Part shown: in pieces, positions 51,662 through 61,039 of the stretch
How positions within the stretch are numbered: the first letter of the stretch is position 1
Layout of the letters: every line of letters begins with the position of its first letter
Origin: Paractinoplanes polyasparticus
Lineage (GTDB): Bacteria; Actinomycetota; Actinomycetes; Mycobacteriales; Micromonosporaceae
NCBI RefSeq assembly: GCF_019710575.1
Contig: NZ_JAHWFK010000004.1
Coordinates: 264,961 to 328,960, forward strand
Length of the DNA: 64,000 nucleotides
Reading direction: 5' to 3'
Made by a program: the position numbers and the translations under genes
Notes under the pieces: model-generated
Databases searched by the model: none
The model's input: the letters and a program-made list of their open reading frames with translations, nothing else
What the model was told of the DNA's origin: nothing

Positions 51662-54384
51662 GCGCGCCCACCTCGGTGCGGGAGCTGACGCCGAGCTTGC
51701 GGAGGATGTTGGAGACATGGACGGCGGCGGTCTTCGGTGAGATGTAGAGGCGGCGGGCCAGTTCGGTGTTGGTGAGGCCGTCGCTGATGAGGACGGCCAC
51801 CTCACGTTCGCGTGGGGTCAGCGAGGCCGGCCCGGACACCGCGGGCGGCGCATCGGCCGGGGCGAGGCCCAGTTGGGCGCGTACCTGGTCGAGCTGGGCC
51901 ACGCGCCAACCGGCCCACCCGGCCAGCAACGTCGCGGCCGCCTCGGCGTGGGCGGCCGCCTCGGCCCGCTGGTCGGCGGCGAGCAGGCAGCGGGCGGCTC
52001 CCACCCGTACGGTGCCTCGGATCGCCGAGTTGAAGAACGGCACCTCGGTGATCGAGAGATAGCCGGGCAGCGCCTCGGCGGGCCGGCCGCGGGCCTCCGT
52101 CAGCTGCGCGCCGACCAGAGTCCGGTAGGCCGGCGCCACGTCGGCGTCGAGCAGTTCGTCGACCAGGCGGTCGAGGTGGGGCGAGGGCAGGCCCAGTTCG
52201 AGCGCGGCCGAGGTCAGGTCGTGGGCCTGCTCCCCGCTGCGCCATTCCTGCCGCTTCAGGCCGGCCAGCAGGTCGCCCAGGGCGGCCTCGGCACGCGGCA
52301 GGTCGCCGCGGCGGCAGGCCAGGTGGAAGGTCAGGCCGGGAACGGTGACCGGTGGGTTGTCGGTGAGCGCGGCCAGGTCGGCCACGATCTGCTCGACCCG
52401 GTCGTAGTCGCCCGCCTCGAGCAGCAGCCCGGCCAGGAACACCCCGTGGTAGTCGGCCCAGCGGCCGCGGCGCCGGTAGCCGCTGTCGTGTTCGCGCCCC
52501 TCTTCCAGCGCGGCTATCGCGACCCGCAGGTCGCCGGTGCGCTGAGCCAGCCGGGCCCGGCCCTGGAAGTAGGTGGCCACGGCCAGCGACTCGAAACCGG
52601 CCCGCTCGGCGTCGACCCGCATCCGTTCCAGTGCCTCGGCGTGCTCGTCGGGCGAGGCCGGAGGGACCTCCTGCACCAGGGTGTTGAGGGCGCGGGCGGC
52701 CAGCACCCACTCCCCCGCCTTCTCGGCCTCGTCGACCAGGCCGGACAGGATTTCCCGGCCCTCGGCGGCCGACTGCGGGCGCTCGCTCAGGGCCGAGCCC
52801 TTCTCGAGCAGCGCGGTCAGGCGGATCACGGGCAGGTCGAACTCGGCGGCCAGTTCGAGCGCGCGGTCGGCCCAGACCAGCGCCCCCTCGAGGTCGTCAC
52901 GCAGGTAGCACGACTGGGCGACCGCGGTCATCGCCCGGGCCTGCCCGGCGCCCGGCGGGAGCTGGGCGATCAGGGTTTCGATGTCGTGGGTCAGGACGCC
53001 CATCTCGTCGTACTCGCGGGACTCCCAGGCGATGCGGACGAGCAGATAGAGCGCCTCGGCCCGGTCGGCCGCAGCCCCGGCGAGGTCGCGCCAGCGCCGG
53101 CCGTAGCGCAGCGCGTCGTCGAGCAGGCCGGCCAGCCACGCCGCCCGGGCGGCGGCGCCGAGCAGCCCGGCGTCGTCGGGCAGCTCGTCGAGGCCCATCT
53201 CGGCCAGTTGCAGGGCCTGGTAGGCCGAGCCGATGGAGAGGTAGAGGGCGGCGCCGCCGCGGGCGGCCGCGACCATGTCGTCGTAGCGGCCGGCGCCGCG
53301 GGCGTGGTGCGCGACCATGGCCGGATCGGAGGAGCCGCCGGCCAGCAGGACCTCGAGGGCCGCCTCGTGCAGCCGGCGGCGCTGGCGGCCTAGCATCTGA
53401 CCGGCGATCGCCTCGCGCACCAGGGCGTGGCGGAACGCGAACTCGTCCTCCCCCGACTCGATCAGCACACCCCGGGTCACGAGGTCGCGCAGCACGGCGA
53501 TCAGGTCGTCCTCGCCGGTGCCGGAGACGCCGGCCAGCAGGTCGAACGGGATGCGCTGCCCGAGCACGGAAGCCGCCTCGACGATGCGCACGCTCGCCGG
53601 CTCGAGATCGTCGACCTGGCGGCGCAGGACGTCGGCCAGGCTCCACGGCAGCGGCTGCTCGACCAGCGCCTCGACGTCGTGGCCGGGCAGCGCGCGCAGC
53701 AGCTCTTCGAGGAAGAACGGGTTGCCGCCGGTGCGGTGGTGCAGGGCGGTCGCGGCCCGCAGCGGAGCCGGAGCGCCGGTGGCCGCGGCGAGCAGGGCCG
53801 CCGTCTGGGCCGGGGTCAGGCGGTCGAGCCGCACGTGGGTGACGGCGTGCCGCCGCTCCAGGCGACCCAGCAGACCGGCCACCGGCTGGCGGCGGGTCAC
53901 CTCGTCGGGCCGGTAGGTGCCGATCAGCAGGCGCGGCCCGCGCTGGTCGGCGATCCGCTCGAACAGGGCCGCGCTCTCGGAGTCGGCCCAGTGCAGGTCT
54001 TCGAAGACGACGACGGCCGGCCGGTCGCCGATCAGGCCGGCCAGGATGGCCACGCCGGTGTGCAGGCGCTCGACGGGGCTGCGCCGGGCGTCGGTCAGGG
54101 CGGCCAGCTGCTCGTCGCTGACTTCGGCGCGGCCGTCGATGGCGTCGAGCAACACCTCGTACGGCCGGGAGAGCGACCCCGGCTCGGCCTGACCGACCAG
54201 AACGACGGTCGACGCGGGCAGCGTGGCCAGCAGCTCGTGCACCAGCCGGGTCTTGGCCGATACCGGGCTCGCCCGCGATGATCGCGACAGCCGGCTCGCC
54301 GGAGGAGGCGAGCCCCGCCAACCGGCGCAGCTCGCCCTCCCGGCCGATCATCACCGGGCCGGCACCGCCGCGGAGGGTTCGCAC
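51645..54384 (-). pseudogene. LAL-type LuxR regulator with frameshift in Walker A
   Basis: Large ATP-binding LuxR-family activator (~910 residues). The start is GTG 54384 or ATG 54351 (MIGREGELRRLAGL). The P-loop reads IIAGEPGIG, then CAAGACC, where GGC-AAG-ACC (G-K-T) is expected; one extra C at 54255-54258 breaks the frame at the catalytic Lys. Everything after is intact in the next frame: RLVHELLATLPASTVV, Walker B VVVFEDLHWADSESA, a TPR-like middle and the LuxR helix-turn-helix LTPREREVAVLISDGLTNTE. A sequencing error in a GC run and a true mutation are equally possible; if real, the activator is lost. Confidence 0.85.
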
Positions 54385-54542
54385 GGGGCAACCCTACCGG
54401 TGGGCGGGCGGGCCGTCCGGGCCTGGCGCGTGACACGGAACTCGCGAGCGCGCTTCAGCAGGTGGCTCTTCTCGGCCTCGGCGATCATCTCGCGGTGACG
54501 GTCGTTGACCAGGGTCAGCATCAGTTCCGGGTGGATCAACAT
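54351..54542 (-). CDS. Small conserved-looking protein upstream of the LAL regulator
   Basis: A 63-residue protein beginning MLIHPELMLTLVNDRHREMI and continuing AEAEKSHLLKRAREFRVTRQ, a charged amphipathic helix, then a Pro/Ala-rich tail. GAGGAGG lies seven bases before ATG 54542, a strong site that supports real translation. Similar short HPEL-type proteins occur next to regulators in actinobacteria. The 3' part overlaps the regulator start, so it may couple its translation. Function unknown. Confidence 0.7.
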   Translation of the reverse strand: MLIHPELMLTLVNDRHREMIAEAEKSHLLKRAREFRVTRQARTARPPTGRVAPCEPSAAVPAR

Positions 54543-54612
54543 GGTGGGCCTCCTCGGTGCCGGTTGATAGCTCAATCCTGGGCCGGCAGAAGGCCTGTCA
54601 CATCGGGCGCGT

Positions 54613-55578
54613 TTACCTATCTTCGCTGGTCACAAGCGGTCTAGGTATGCCTAGATCATGGACCGCGCCGATAAGCAGGCGCCAGAAGGCGTCGACGTCG
54701 AGCGCCACCGCGACCTCGCAGTTGTCCGGCCTTCCGCTGCGGTGATGCAGGTCCGCGACGGTCGCGCCCCGGGTGTACGTGCCACCGAGCTCGACCACGA
54801 CCGGAACCGCCACCGTGCGTACGACGGACGGGTCGAGCACGCAGGCCACGGCGACCGGGTCGTGCACGGGCGGGTGCTCGAAGCCGAAGTTGCGCCGGTA
54901 GGCGTCCGCGAAGAACGTCATCAGCTCGGCGCAGACGGTGCCGAGCCGGGTGCCCAGGCCACGGAACTCGTCGATGACCCGCGTGGTGGCCAGCGCCCGA
55001 TGCGTGACGTTGAGCCCGATCATGGTGAGCGGAAGGCCCGACCGCAGCACGATGTCGGCTGCCTCGGGGTCGGTGACGATGTTGAACTCCCCGTACGGCG
55101 TGGTGTTGCCCCGCTCGGTCGAGCCGCCCATGAAGACGATGCGGCGCACGTTCCGGGCCGCCTCGGGGTGCAGCCGCAGGAACAGCGCGACGTTGGTCAG
55201 CGGCCCGGTGGCGATCAGCGTGACCGGCTCGGGCGACCCCGCGACCAGCCTCCGCATCAGCTCGACAGCGTGTACGCCCGCCGTTCCGGCGACCGGCCCG
55301 TCGAGGTCCGGACCGTCCAGGCCGGATTCGCCGTGGATGTCGTCGGCGACGGTCAGGTCGCCGACCAGCGGCCGCTCGCACCCGGCGGCGACCGGGATGT
55401 CGGACGCGCCGGCCAGGGCGAGGATCTTCTGGGCGTTGGCGGTGGTCTTGTCGAGCGTCTGGTTGCCGGCGACGGTGGTGACCCCGAGCAGGTCGAGCCG
55501 GGGGTCGGCCACGGCCAGCAGCAGCGCCAGCGCGTCGTCGTGCCCGGGGTCGCAGTCGATGATGGCGGGGTTGGTCAC
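54613..55578 (-). CDS. Inosine-uridine-type nucleoside hydrolase
   Basis: Ca2+-dependent N-ribohydrolase of 321 residues cleaving nucleosides to base and ribose. The N-terminal IIDCDPGHDDALALLLA is the metal-binding signature. LGVTTVAGNQTLDKTTANA, VTLIATGPLTNVALFLRLHP, FMGGSTERGNTTPYGEFNI and VHDPVAVACVLDP (last metal Asp) complete the site. The GTG at 55578 overlaps the serine-hydrolase stop (GTGA). Nucleobase preference is not resolvable. Confidence 0.93.
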   Translation of the reverse strand: MTNPAIIDCDPGHDDALALLLAVADPRLDLLGVTTVAGNQTLDKTTANAQKILALAGASDIPVAAGCERPLVGDLTVADDIHGESGLDGPDLDGPVAGTAGVHAVELMRRLVAGSPEPVTLIATGPLTNVALFLRLHPEAARNVRRIVFMGGSTERGNTTPYGEFNIVTDPEAADIVLRSGLPLTMIGLNVTHRALATTRVIDEFRGLGTRLGTVCAELMTFFADAYRRNFGFEHPPVHDPVAVACVLDPSVVRTVAVPVVVELGGTYTRGATVADLHHRSGRPDNCEVAVALDVDAFWRLLIGAVHDLGIPRPLVTSEDR

Positions 55579-56258
55579 GTCACTCCCGGGAGGATGGTGC
55601 CGGTCAGCAGGCTGCCCGGGTCGGGCGGGCCCTCAGGATTGTTGGTGACGACCACGACGAGGTCGCGGTCGGGCACGACGGCGATGTACTGGCCGCCGTA
55701 GCCGACCGCGGTGAACGTCCGCTGGCCCGCGCCGTCGTCGTCGATCCACCAGTGCAGCCCGTAACCGGTCACCACGTCCGGCGGCAGGCCGGTCGGCGTG
55801 GTGGCCGCCGTCACGAACTCGGCCGGGACCACCTGCGTGCCCTCCCACCGGCCGCCGTTCAGATAGAGGTAACCGAGCTTGGCCAGCTCGCGGGTGGGCA
55901 GGCGCAGGATCTTTCCCTCGCCCGGGGCGATGCCGACCAGCGTGGCGACGAAGCTCTTGGTGACCGAGCGGACGTCATGGCCCGAGCCCGCGCTCAGGCC
56001 CCGCCGGTAGCGCTCGTGGACGATGTGGCCGTGCCGCACGATCAGCACGCTGCGCACCTCGGTGAACGTCGTGTCGATCTGATGGTCGAGCTGGGCCAGG
56101 GCGGCCGGATCGACGCCCTGCGACTGCGGTTCGGTCGTACGCCACCCGGCCGTGGGCCAGAAGACCGGAGTCGCCTCGGGCGGCGCGGGCGCGGAATCGG
56201 TGCACGCCGCCATCGTCACGCCGATCAGCGCGACCGCGACGAGCGTCCCGACCTTCAT
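55575..56258 (-). pseudogene. Serine beta-lactamase-like lipoprotein with internal deletion
   Basis: Beta-lactamase/DD-peptidase fold protein of 227 residues; relatives are usually 350-400. The lipoprotein signal ends MAAC. The N-terminal part runs to the active-site SVTKSFVATLVGIAPGEGKI (Ser-x-x-Lys). It then jumps directly to LRLPTRELAKLGYLYLNGG and the C-terminal VGYGGQYIAVVPDRDL. About 120 residues with the second catalytic motif (Y-x-N type) and the helical lobe are missing, in frame. The product is probably inactive, though the frame is open. TAGGAGGG precedes ATG 56258. Confidence 0.75.
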
Positions 56259-56383
56259 GCCCCGCCCTCCTAGCGGCACGCTACGCCGTCTGATGGTGTG
56301 AGCCCAGGGAGCTGCGCCACCTTGACAGGTGTAACCGCTCAGCGTTGGGTAACGAAACGTCGAACGACGTTGGAGGCTGTGCC

Positions 56384-57697
<1,314 letters not shown>

Positions 57698-57851
57698 AAC
57701 TACCCGAAGGGCTGGACCGACCAGCAGGACGGCATCGACCAGCTCGAGCCACGACGCGCGCCTGCTGCGCCTGGCCCGGCGTCTCAAGCCGCCCGTGTTC
57801 CGCCAGTTTCTCGAGACCAACGCCCGCGCGTTGTTCGGCCTGGAGGCCTGA
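57698..57851 (+). pseudogene. Amidohydrolase C-terminal remnant
   Basis: Directly after paaK the DNA encodes NYPKGWTDQQDGIDQL and, in another frame, HDARLLRLARRLKPPVFRQF and LETNARALFGLEA with a stop at 57849-57851. The latter resembles the C-terminal end of metal-dependent amidohydrolases (the N-A-x-x-L-F-G-L ending). No start or metal-binding residues remain. It is a scar of a gene almost wholly deleted. Confidence 0.55.
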
Positions 57852-57872
57852 CCAGCGCCGATAGTGTGTCTC

Positions 57873-59222
57873 ATGCCTCCGATCCTGGGCCGGTTCCGCC
57901 GCCGCCTGCGCCGCGACCTGCTTCAAGGCGGCCCGCCGACCGCCGACCTGCTGCGACCGGTCGGCCCCGACGTGCCGTCCGACGCGGACGTCGTGCAGGT
58001 CGTCGACCTGTGCATGGGCGTCGGCGAGGTGCTGCTGTCGAGCGGCGAACCGGCCGGCGAGACCGCCAGGACGATGACCCGCCTGGCCGCCGCGTGCGGT
58101 CTGCCCACAGTGGACGTCGATATCACGTTCAACTCCATCGCCATGTGCTGCCACCGCGGCAAGGTGGCCGCCCCGGTCAACTCGATGCGGATCGTCCACT
58201 ACCGCACGACGGACCTCACCCGCCTGGCCGCGGTGACCGACATCGTCGACCAGGTGACGCGAGCCCGGATGACCGTCGACACCGCCACGGCCGCCCTCAC
58301 GAAGGCGACCGCGGCCCGCCACCCCTACCCCCGGTGGGTGGCCACCACCGGCTGGGGCGGGCTGGCGGCCGCGGTCGCGCTGCTGCTGGGCGGCACGGTG
58401 CTGATCGCCGTGACCGCGTTCGTGGTGACGGCGCTGATCGACCGCCTGGGCCGCGTCCTCACCCGCTGGGGCGTGGCGCCGTTCTTCCTGCAGCTCACCG
58501 GCGGCCTGGTCGCCACGCTGGCCACGGTCGGCGTGTTCGCGACCGGCATCCTGCCGCCGGGGACGCAGCCGTCGCTGGTCATCGCGGCCTGCATCACGGC
58601 GCTGCTGTCCGGCCTGTCGGTGATGAGCGCGGTCCGCGACGCCATCTCGAGCTTCTACGTGACAGCGGCCGGCCGCGCCGCCGAGATCGCTCTGCTCTCG
58701 GCCGGCCTGCTGTCGGGTGTCATCCTCGGGCTCAAGCTGGGCCTGCAATTCGGGGTGACCCTCGACCCGGCCCAGCCCGTCAGCGCCGACCTCGCCCAGT
58801 TCGGCCTGTCCACGTTCGCCGCCGCCACTGCGGCCGGCATGTTCGCGCTGGCCTCGTACGCGCCGCTGCGCTCCCTGGCCGCGGCCGCGGTGGCCGGCGG
58901 AACCGGCTGGGCCGTCTACGGCGCGCTCACCCTCTACGCCGACCTGGGCCCGGCCACCGCCACCGGAGCCGCCGCCGCGATGGTCGGCCTGGCCACCGGC
59001 CTCTCCCGCCGCCGGGGCCGCGTGCACGCCCAGGTCATCATCCTGGCCGGCGTCATCCCGCTGCTACCCGGTCTGACGGCCTACCGCGGCTTCTACCAAC
59101 TGGCCACCCAGCAGGCGGCCAACGGCCTGGTCACCATCACGCTGGCCCTGGCCATCGGCCTCGCGCTCGCGGCGGGCGTAGCCCTCGGCGACTTCGTCGC
59201 CCGCCCCCGCGGAAGTGGCTGA
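57873..59222 (+). CDS. Threonine/serine exporter family protein (ThrE)
   Basis: Membrane exporter of 449 residues. The N-terminal cytoplasmic domain (VDLCMGVGEVLLSSGEPAGE, CGLPTVDVDITFNSIAM) is typical of ThrE. Ten hydrophobic segments follow, with the two ThrE halves fused (VIILAGVIPLLPGLTAYRGF in the second). Members export threonine, serine or related amino acids using the proton gradient. TAGTGT five bases before ATG 57873 suggests a leaderless transcript. Confidence 0.9.
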   Translation: MPPILGRFRRRLRRDLLQGGPPTADLLRPVGPDVPSDADVVQVVDLCMGVGEVLLSSGEPAGETARTMTRLAAACGLPTVDVDITFNSIAMCCHRGKVAAPVNSMRIVHYRTTDLTRLAAVTDIVDQVTRARMTVDTATAALTKATAARHPYPRWVATTGWGGLAAAVALLLGGTVLIAVTAFVVTALIDRLGRVLTRWGVAPFFLQLTGGLVATLATVGVFATGILPPGTQPSLVIAACITALLSGLSVMSAVRDAISSFYVTAAGRAAEIALLSAGLLSGVILGLKLGLQFGVTLDPAQPVSADLAQFGLSTFAAATAAGMFALASYAPLRSLAAAAVAGGTGWAVYGALTLYADLGPATATGAAAAMVGLATGLSRRRGRVHAQVIILAGVIPLLPGLTAYRGFYQLATQQAANGLVTITLALAIGLALAAGVALGDFVARPRGSG

Positions 59223-59292
59223 AGGCGAGCCGATGCTGGTCCTCGCGTCGGGCGACGTGAACGCCGGCGAGAAAGACATCGCCTACATCGGC
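59223..59292 (+). other. Short gene scar after the exporter
   Basis: A 20-codon frame (MLVLASGDVNAGEKDIAYIG, 59233-59295) follows the exporter stop. It resembles no start or end I can name and is probably debris from a deleted gene. Together with the minus-strand fragment beyond it, the stretch to 59780 has no intact gene. Confidence 0.3.
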
Positions 59293-59779
59293 TGACGAAC
59301 GCATTCTTGCGGGAGCGTGTTGCCCGGGCGGCTGGACGGCCCGGAGCGACTTCACTGCCCGGCCCCGTGCGCAGCAACAGGACGTAGCGGGGAGGCAGGT
59401 GGTTGACGATCGGCAGGCCGTTGACGGCGCAGATCTGCCGGAGCTTCCGCCAGCCCGCATACGCCAGGGACCGCTCGCCCGAGCTCAACGCGGTCGAGAT
59501 CTCCGCTCCCAGCGCGTCCGCCTCGACGACCTGGTTGCGCGACAGCGCCCACGGATAGTCCGACCGGACCGACGACGTTATCCGCTCCGCCTCCTCCGCC
59601 CGGCCGGCTGCCACGAAGACCTGCGCGGCCGCGAGAGCCGAGATCGACCCCCACAACTCATTGACGTCGTGCCAAGCCAGCAGGGGCAGTACCCGATGCG
59701 CGTAGGCTGCGGCCGCGTCCCGGGGATCACCCCATGGGGCAAGGATCTCGATGTGCCGAACCTCGATGTTTAGCCGCAT
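59290..59779 (-). pseudogene. Helical (TPR-like) protein fragment, truncated at both ends
   Basis: Minus-strand coding of good quality from MRLNIEVRHIEILAPWGDPR through AAAYAHRVLPLLAWHDVNEL, AAQVFVAAGRAEEAERITSS and VEADALGAEISTALSSGERS to HLPPRYVLLLRTGPG, then loss of coding character. The alternating helices resemble TPR-like repeats of large regulators. Immediately upstream (right) the DNA switches to plus-strand kinase coding, so the N-terminus has been cut off. No family could be named. Confidence 0.55.
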
Positions 59780-60387
59780 GTCGTGAGCAGCTGGCCGACG
59801 GCGGCGAGCGCCGCGTCCTCGGCATCACCGGGGCGCCCGGAGCCGGCAAGTCGCCCCTCGCCCAGCAGTTGACCGAGGCCCTGGGCGACCGGGCCGTGCT
59901 GGTCGGGCTGGACAGCTTCCACCTGTCCAACGCCGAGCTGAACCGCCTGGGCCGGTACGCCCGCAAGGGCGCCGCGGACACGTTCGACGCCGCCGGCTAC
60001 CAGAGCCTGCTGCGCCGGCTGCGCCCGCAGACCGACGAGATCGTGTACGCCGCGGAGTTCGACCGCAGCCTCGAGGAGTCGATCGCGTGCGCCGTCCCGG
60101 TGCGCCGGGAGACGTCGCTGGTCGTCACCGAGGGCAACTATCTGCTGGCCGACGACGACCGGTGGCGTGCCACGGCCGGCCTCATCGACGAGGTCTGGTA
60201 TGTCGACCCGGGCGAGGACGTGCGGATGGACCGGCTGATCGCCCGGCACGTCCGGTTCGGGCGGAGCGAGCAGGAGGCGTACGCCCGCTCGCACGGATCC
60301 GATCAGCGCAACGCCGAACTCATCGCCTCGACCCGCCCCCGGGCCGACCGCATCGTGCAGATCGTCACCGAGAAGGAGCTGGCATGA
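59734..60387 (+). CDS. Uridine kinase-like (nucleoside/sugar) kinase
   Basis: P-loop kinase whose recognisable part begins near 59781 (REQLADGGERRVLGITGAPG, AGKSPLAQQLTEAL). The substrate-side blocks are GLDSFHLSNAELNRLGR, VTEGNYLLADDDRWR and ARHVRFGRSEQEAYARSHGS. It resembles kinases of sugar-transport operons and uridine/pantothenate kinases. The only upstream ATG (59734) would add 15 residues read from the antisense strand of the truncated fragment, so the natural start has probably been lost at the junction. The SDR gene overlaps its stop (ATGA). Confidence 0.75.
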   Translation: MGQGSRCAEPRCLAACREQLADGGERRVLGITGAPGAGKSPLAQQLTEALGDRAVLVGLDSFHLSNAELNRLGRYARKGAADTFDAAGYQSLLRRLRPQTDEIVYAAEFDRSLEESIACAVPVRRETSLVVTEGNYLLADDDRWRATAGLIDEVWYVDPGEDVRMDRLIARHVRFGRSEQEAYARSHGSDQRNAELIASTRPRADRIVQIVTEKELA

Positions 60388-60949
60388 CCGTACTTGACCT
60401 GTTCCGGATGGACGGCAAGGTCGTCGTCGCCGGCGGCAACCGCGGCATCGGCAAGGCCATCGCGACCGCCCTGGCCGAGGCGGGCGCGACCGTGGTGGTG
60501 GCCGCCCGCGACGCGGAGCGCAACGACCGGGCCGTCGCCGAGATCTCGAAGGCCGGTCCGGCCAGGTGATCGGCGAGCAGATGGTGGCCCGCCGCTCGGG
60601 CGCGATCGTCAACGTCGGCTCGATGTCCGGCATGATCGTCAACCGCCCGCAGTGGCACGCGCCGTACGCCGTCTCGAAGGCCGGCGTGCACCACCTCACC
60701 CGCTCGCTGGCAGCCGAATGGGCCCCGCATGGCGTACGGGTCAATGCGATCGCGCCGGGCTACACGAAGACCGAGATCTCCGACATCGACAATCCGAAGT
60801 GGAAGCACTACTGGATCGACGAGGTGCCCATGCAGCGCTACGCCCAGTCGGCCGAGATCGCGCCGTCCGCCCTCTATCTGGCCAGTGCCGCGTCGACCTT
60901 CGTCACCGGCGAGATCCTGGTCATCGACGGCGGCTACACCCTCTGGTGA
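60384..60949 (+). pseudogene. SDR oxidoreductase with internal deletion and frameshift
   Basis: ATG 60384 begins MTVLDLFRMDGKVVVAGGNR and GIGKAIATALAEAGATVVVA, the cofactor-binding half, which reads into a stop after EISKAGPAR. The other frame resumes at VIGEQMVARRSGAIVNVGSM, then YAVSKAGVHHLTRS (Tyr-x-x-x-Lys) and GEILVIDGGYTLW. The segment between, which should carry the NNAG motif and ~65 residues, is missing at ~60565. Without it the enzyme cannot fold normally. It was coupled to the upstream kinase, as in polyol-catabolic operons. Confidence 0.85.
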
Positions 60950-60998
60950 CCACTGGGACTCCGTTCACCGACGGCGGCTCGAGCCGTTGACGACCGGC

Positions 60999-61033
60999 CC
61001 GGGCGGGCTCGATACGGGACCGAGCCCGCCCGG
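60999..61033. terminator. Bidirectional hairpin terminator
   Basis: Perfect 13-bp stem CCGGGCGGGCTCG / CGAGCCCGCCCGG with 9-base loop, between the SDR pseudogene (plus) and the GH81 gene (minus). Confidence 0.88.
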
Positions 61034-61039
61034 TTCGGG

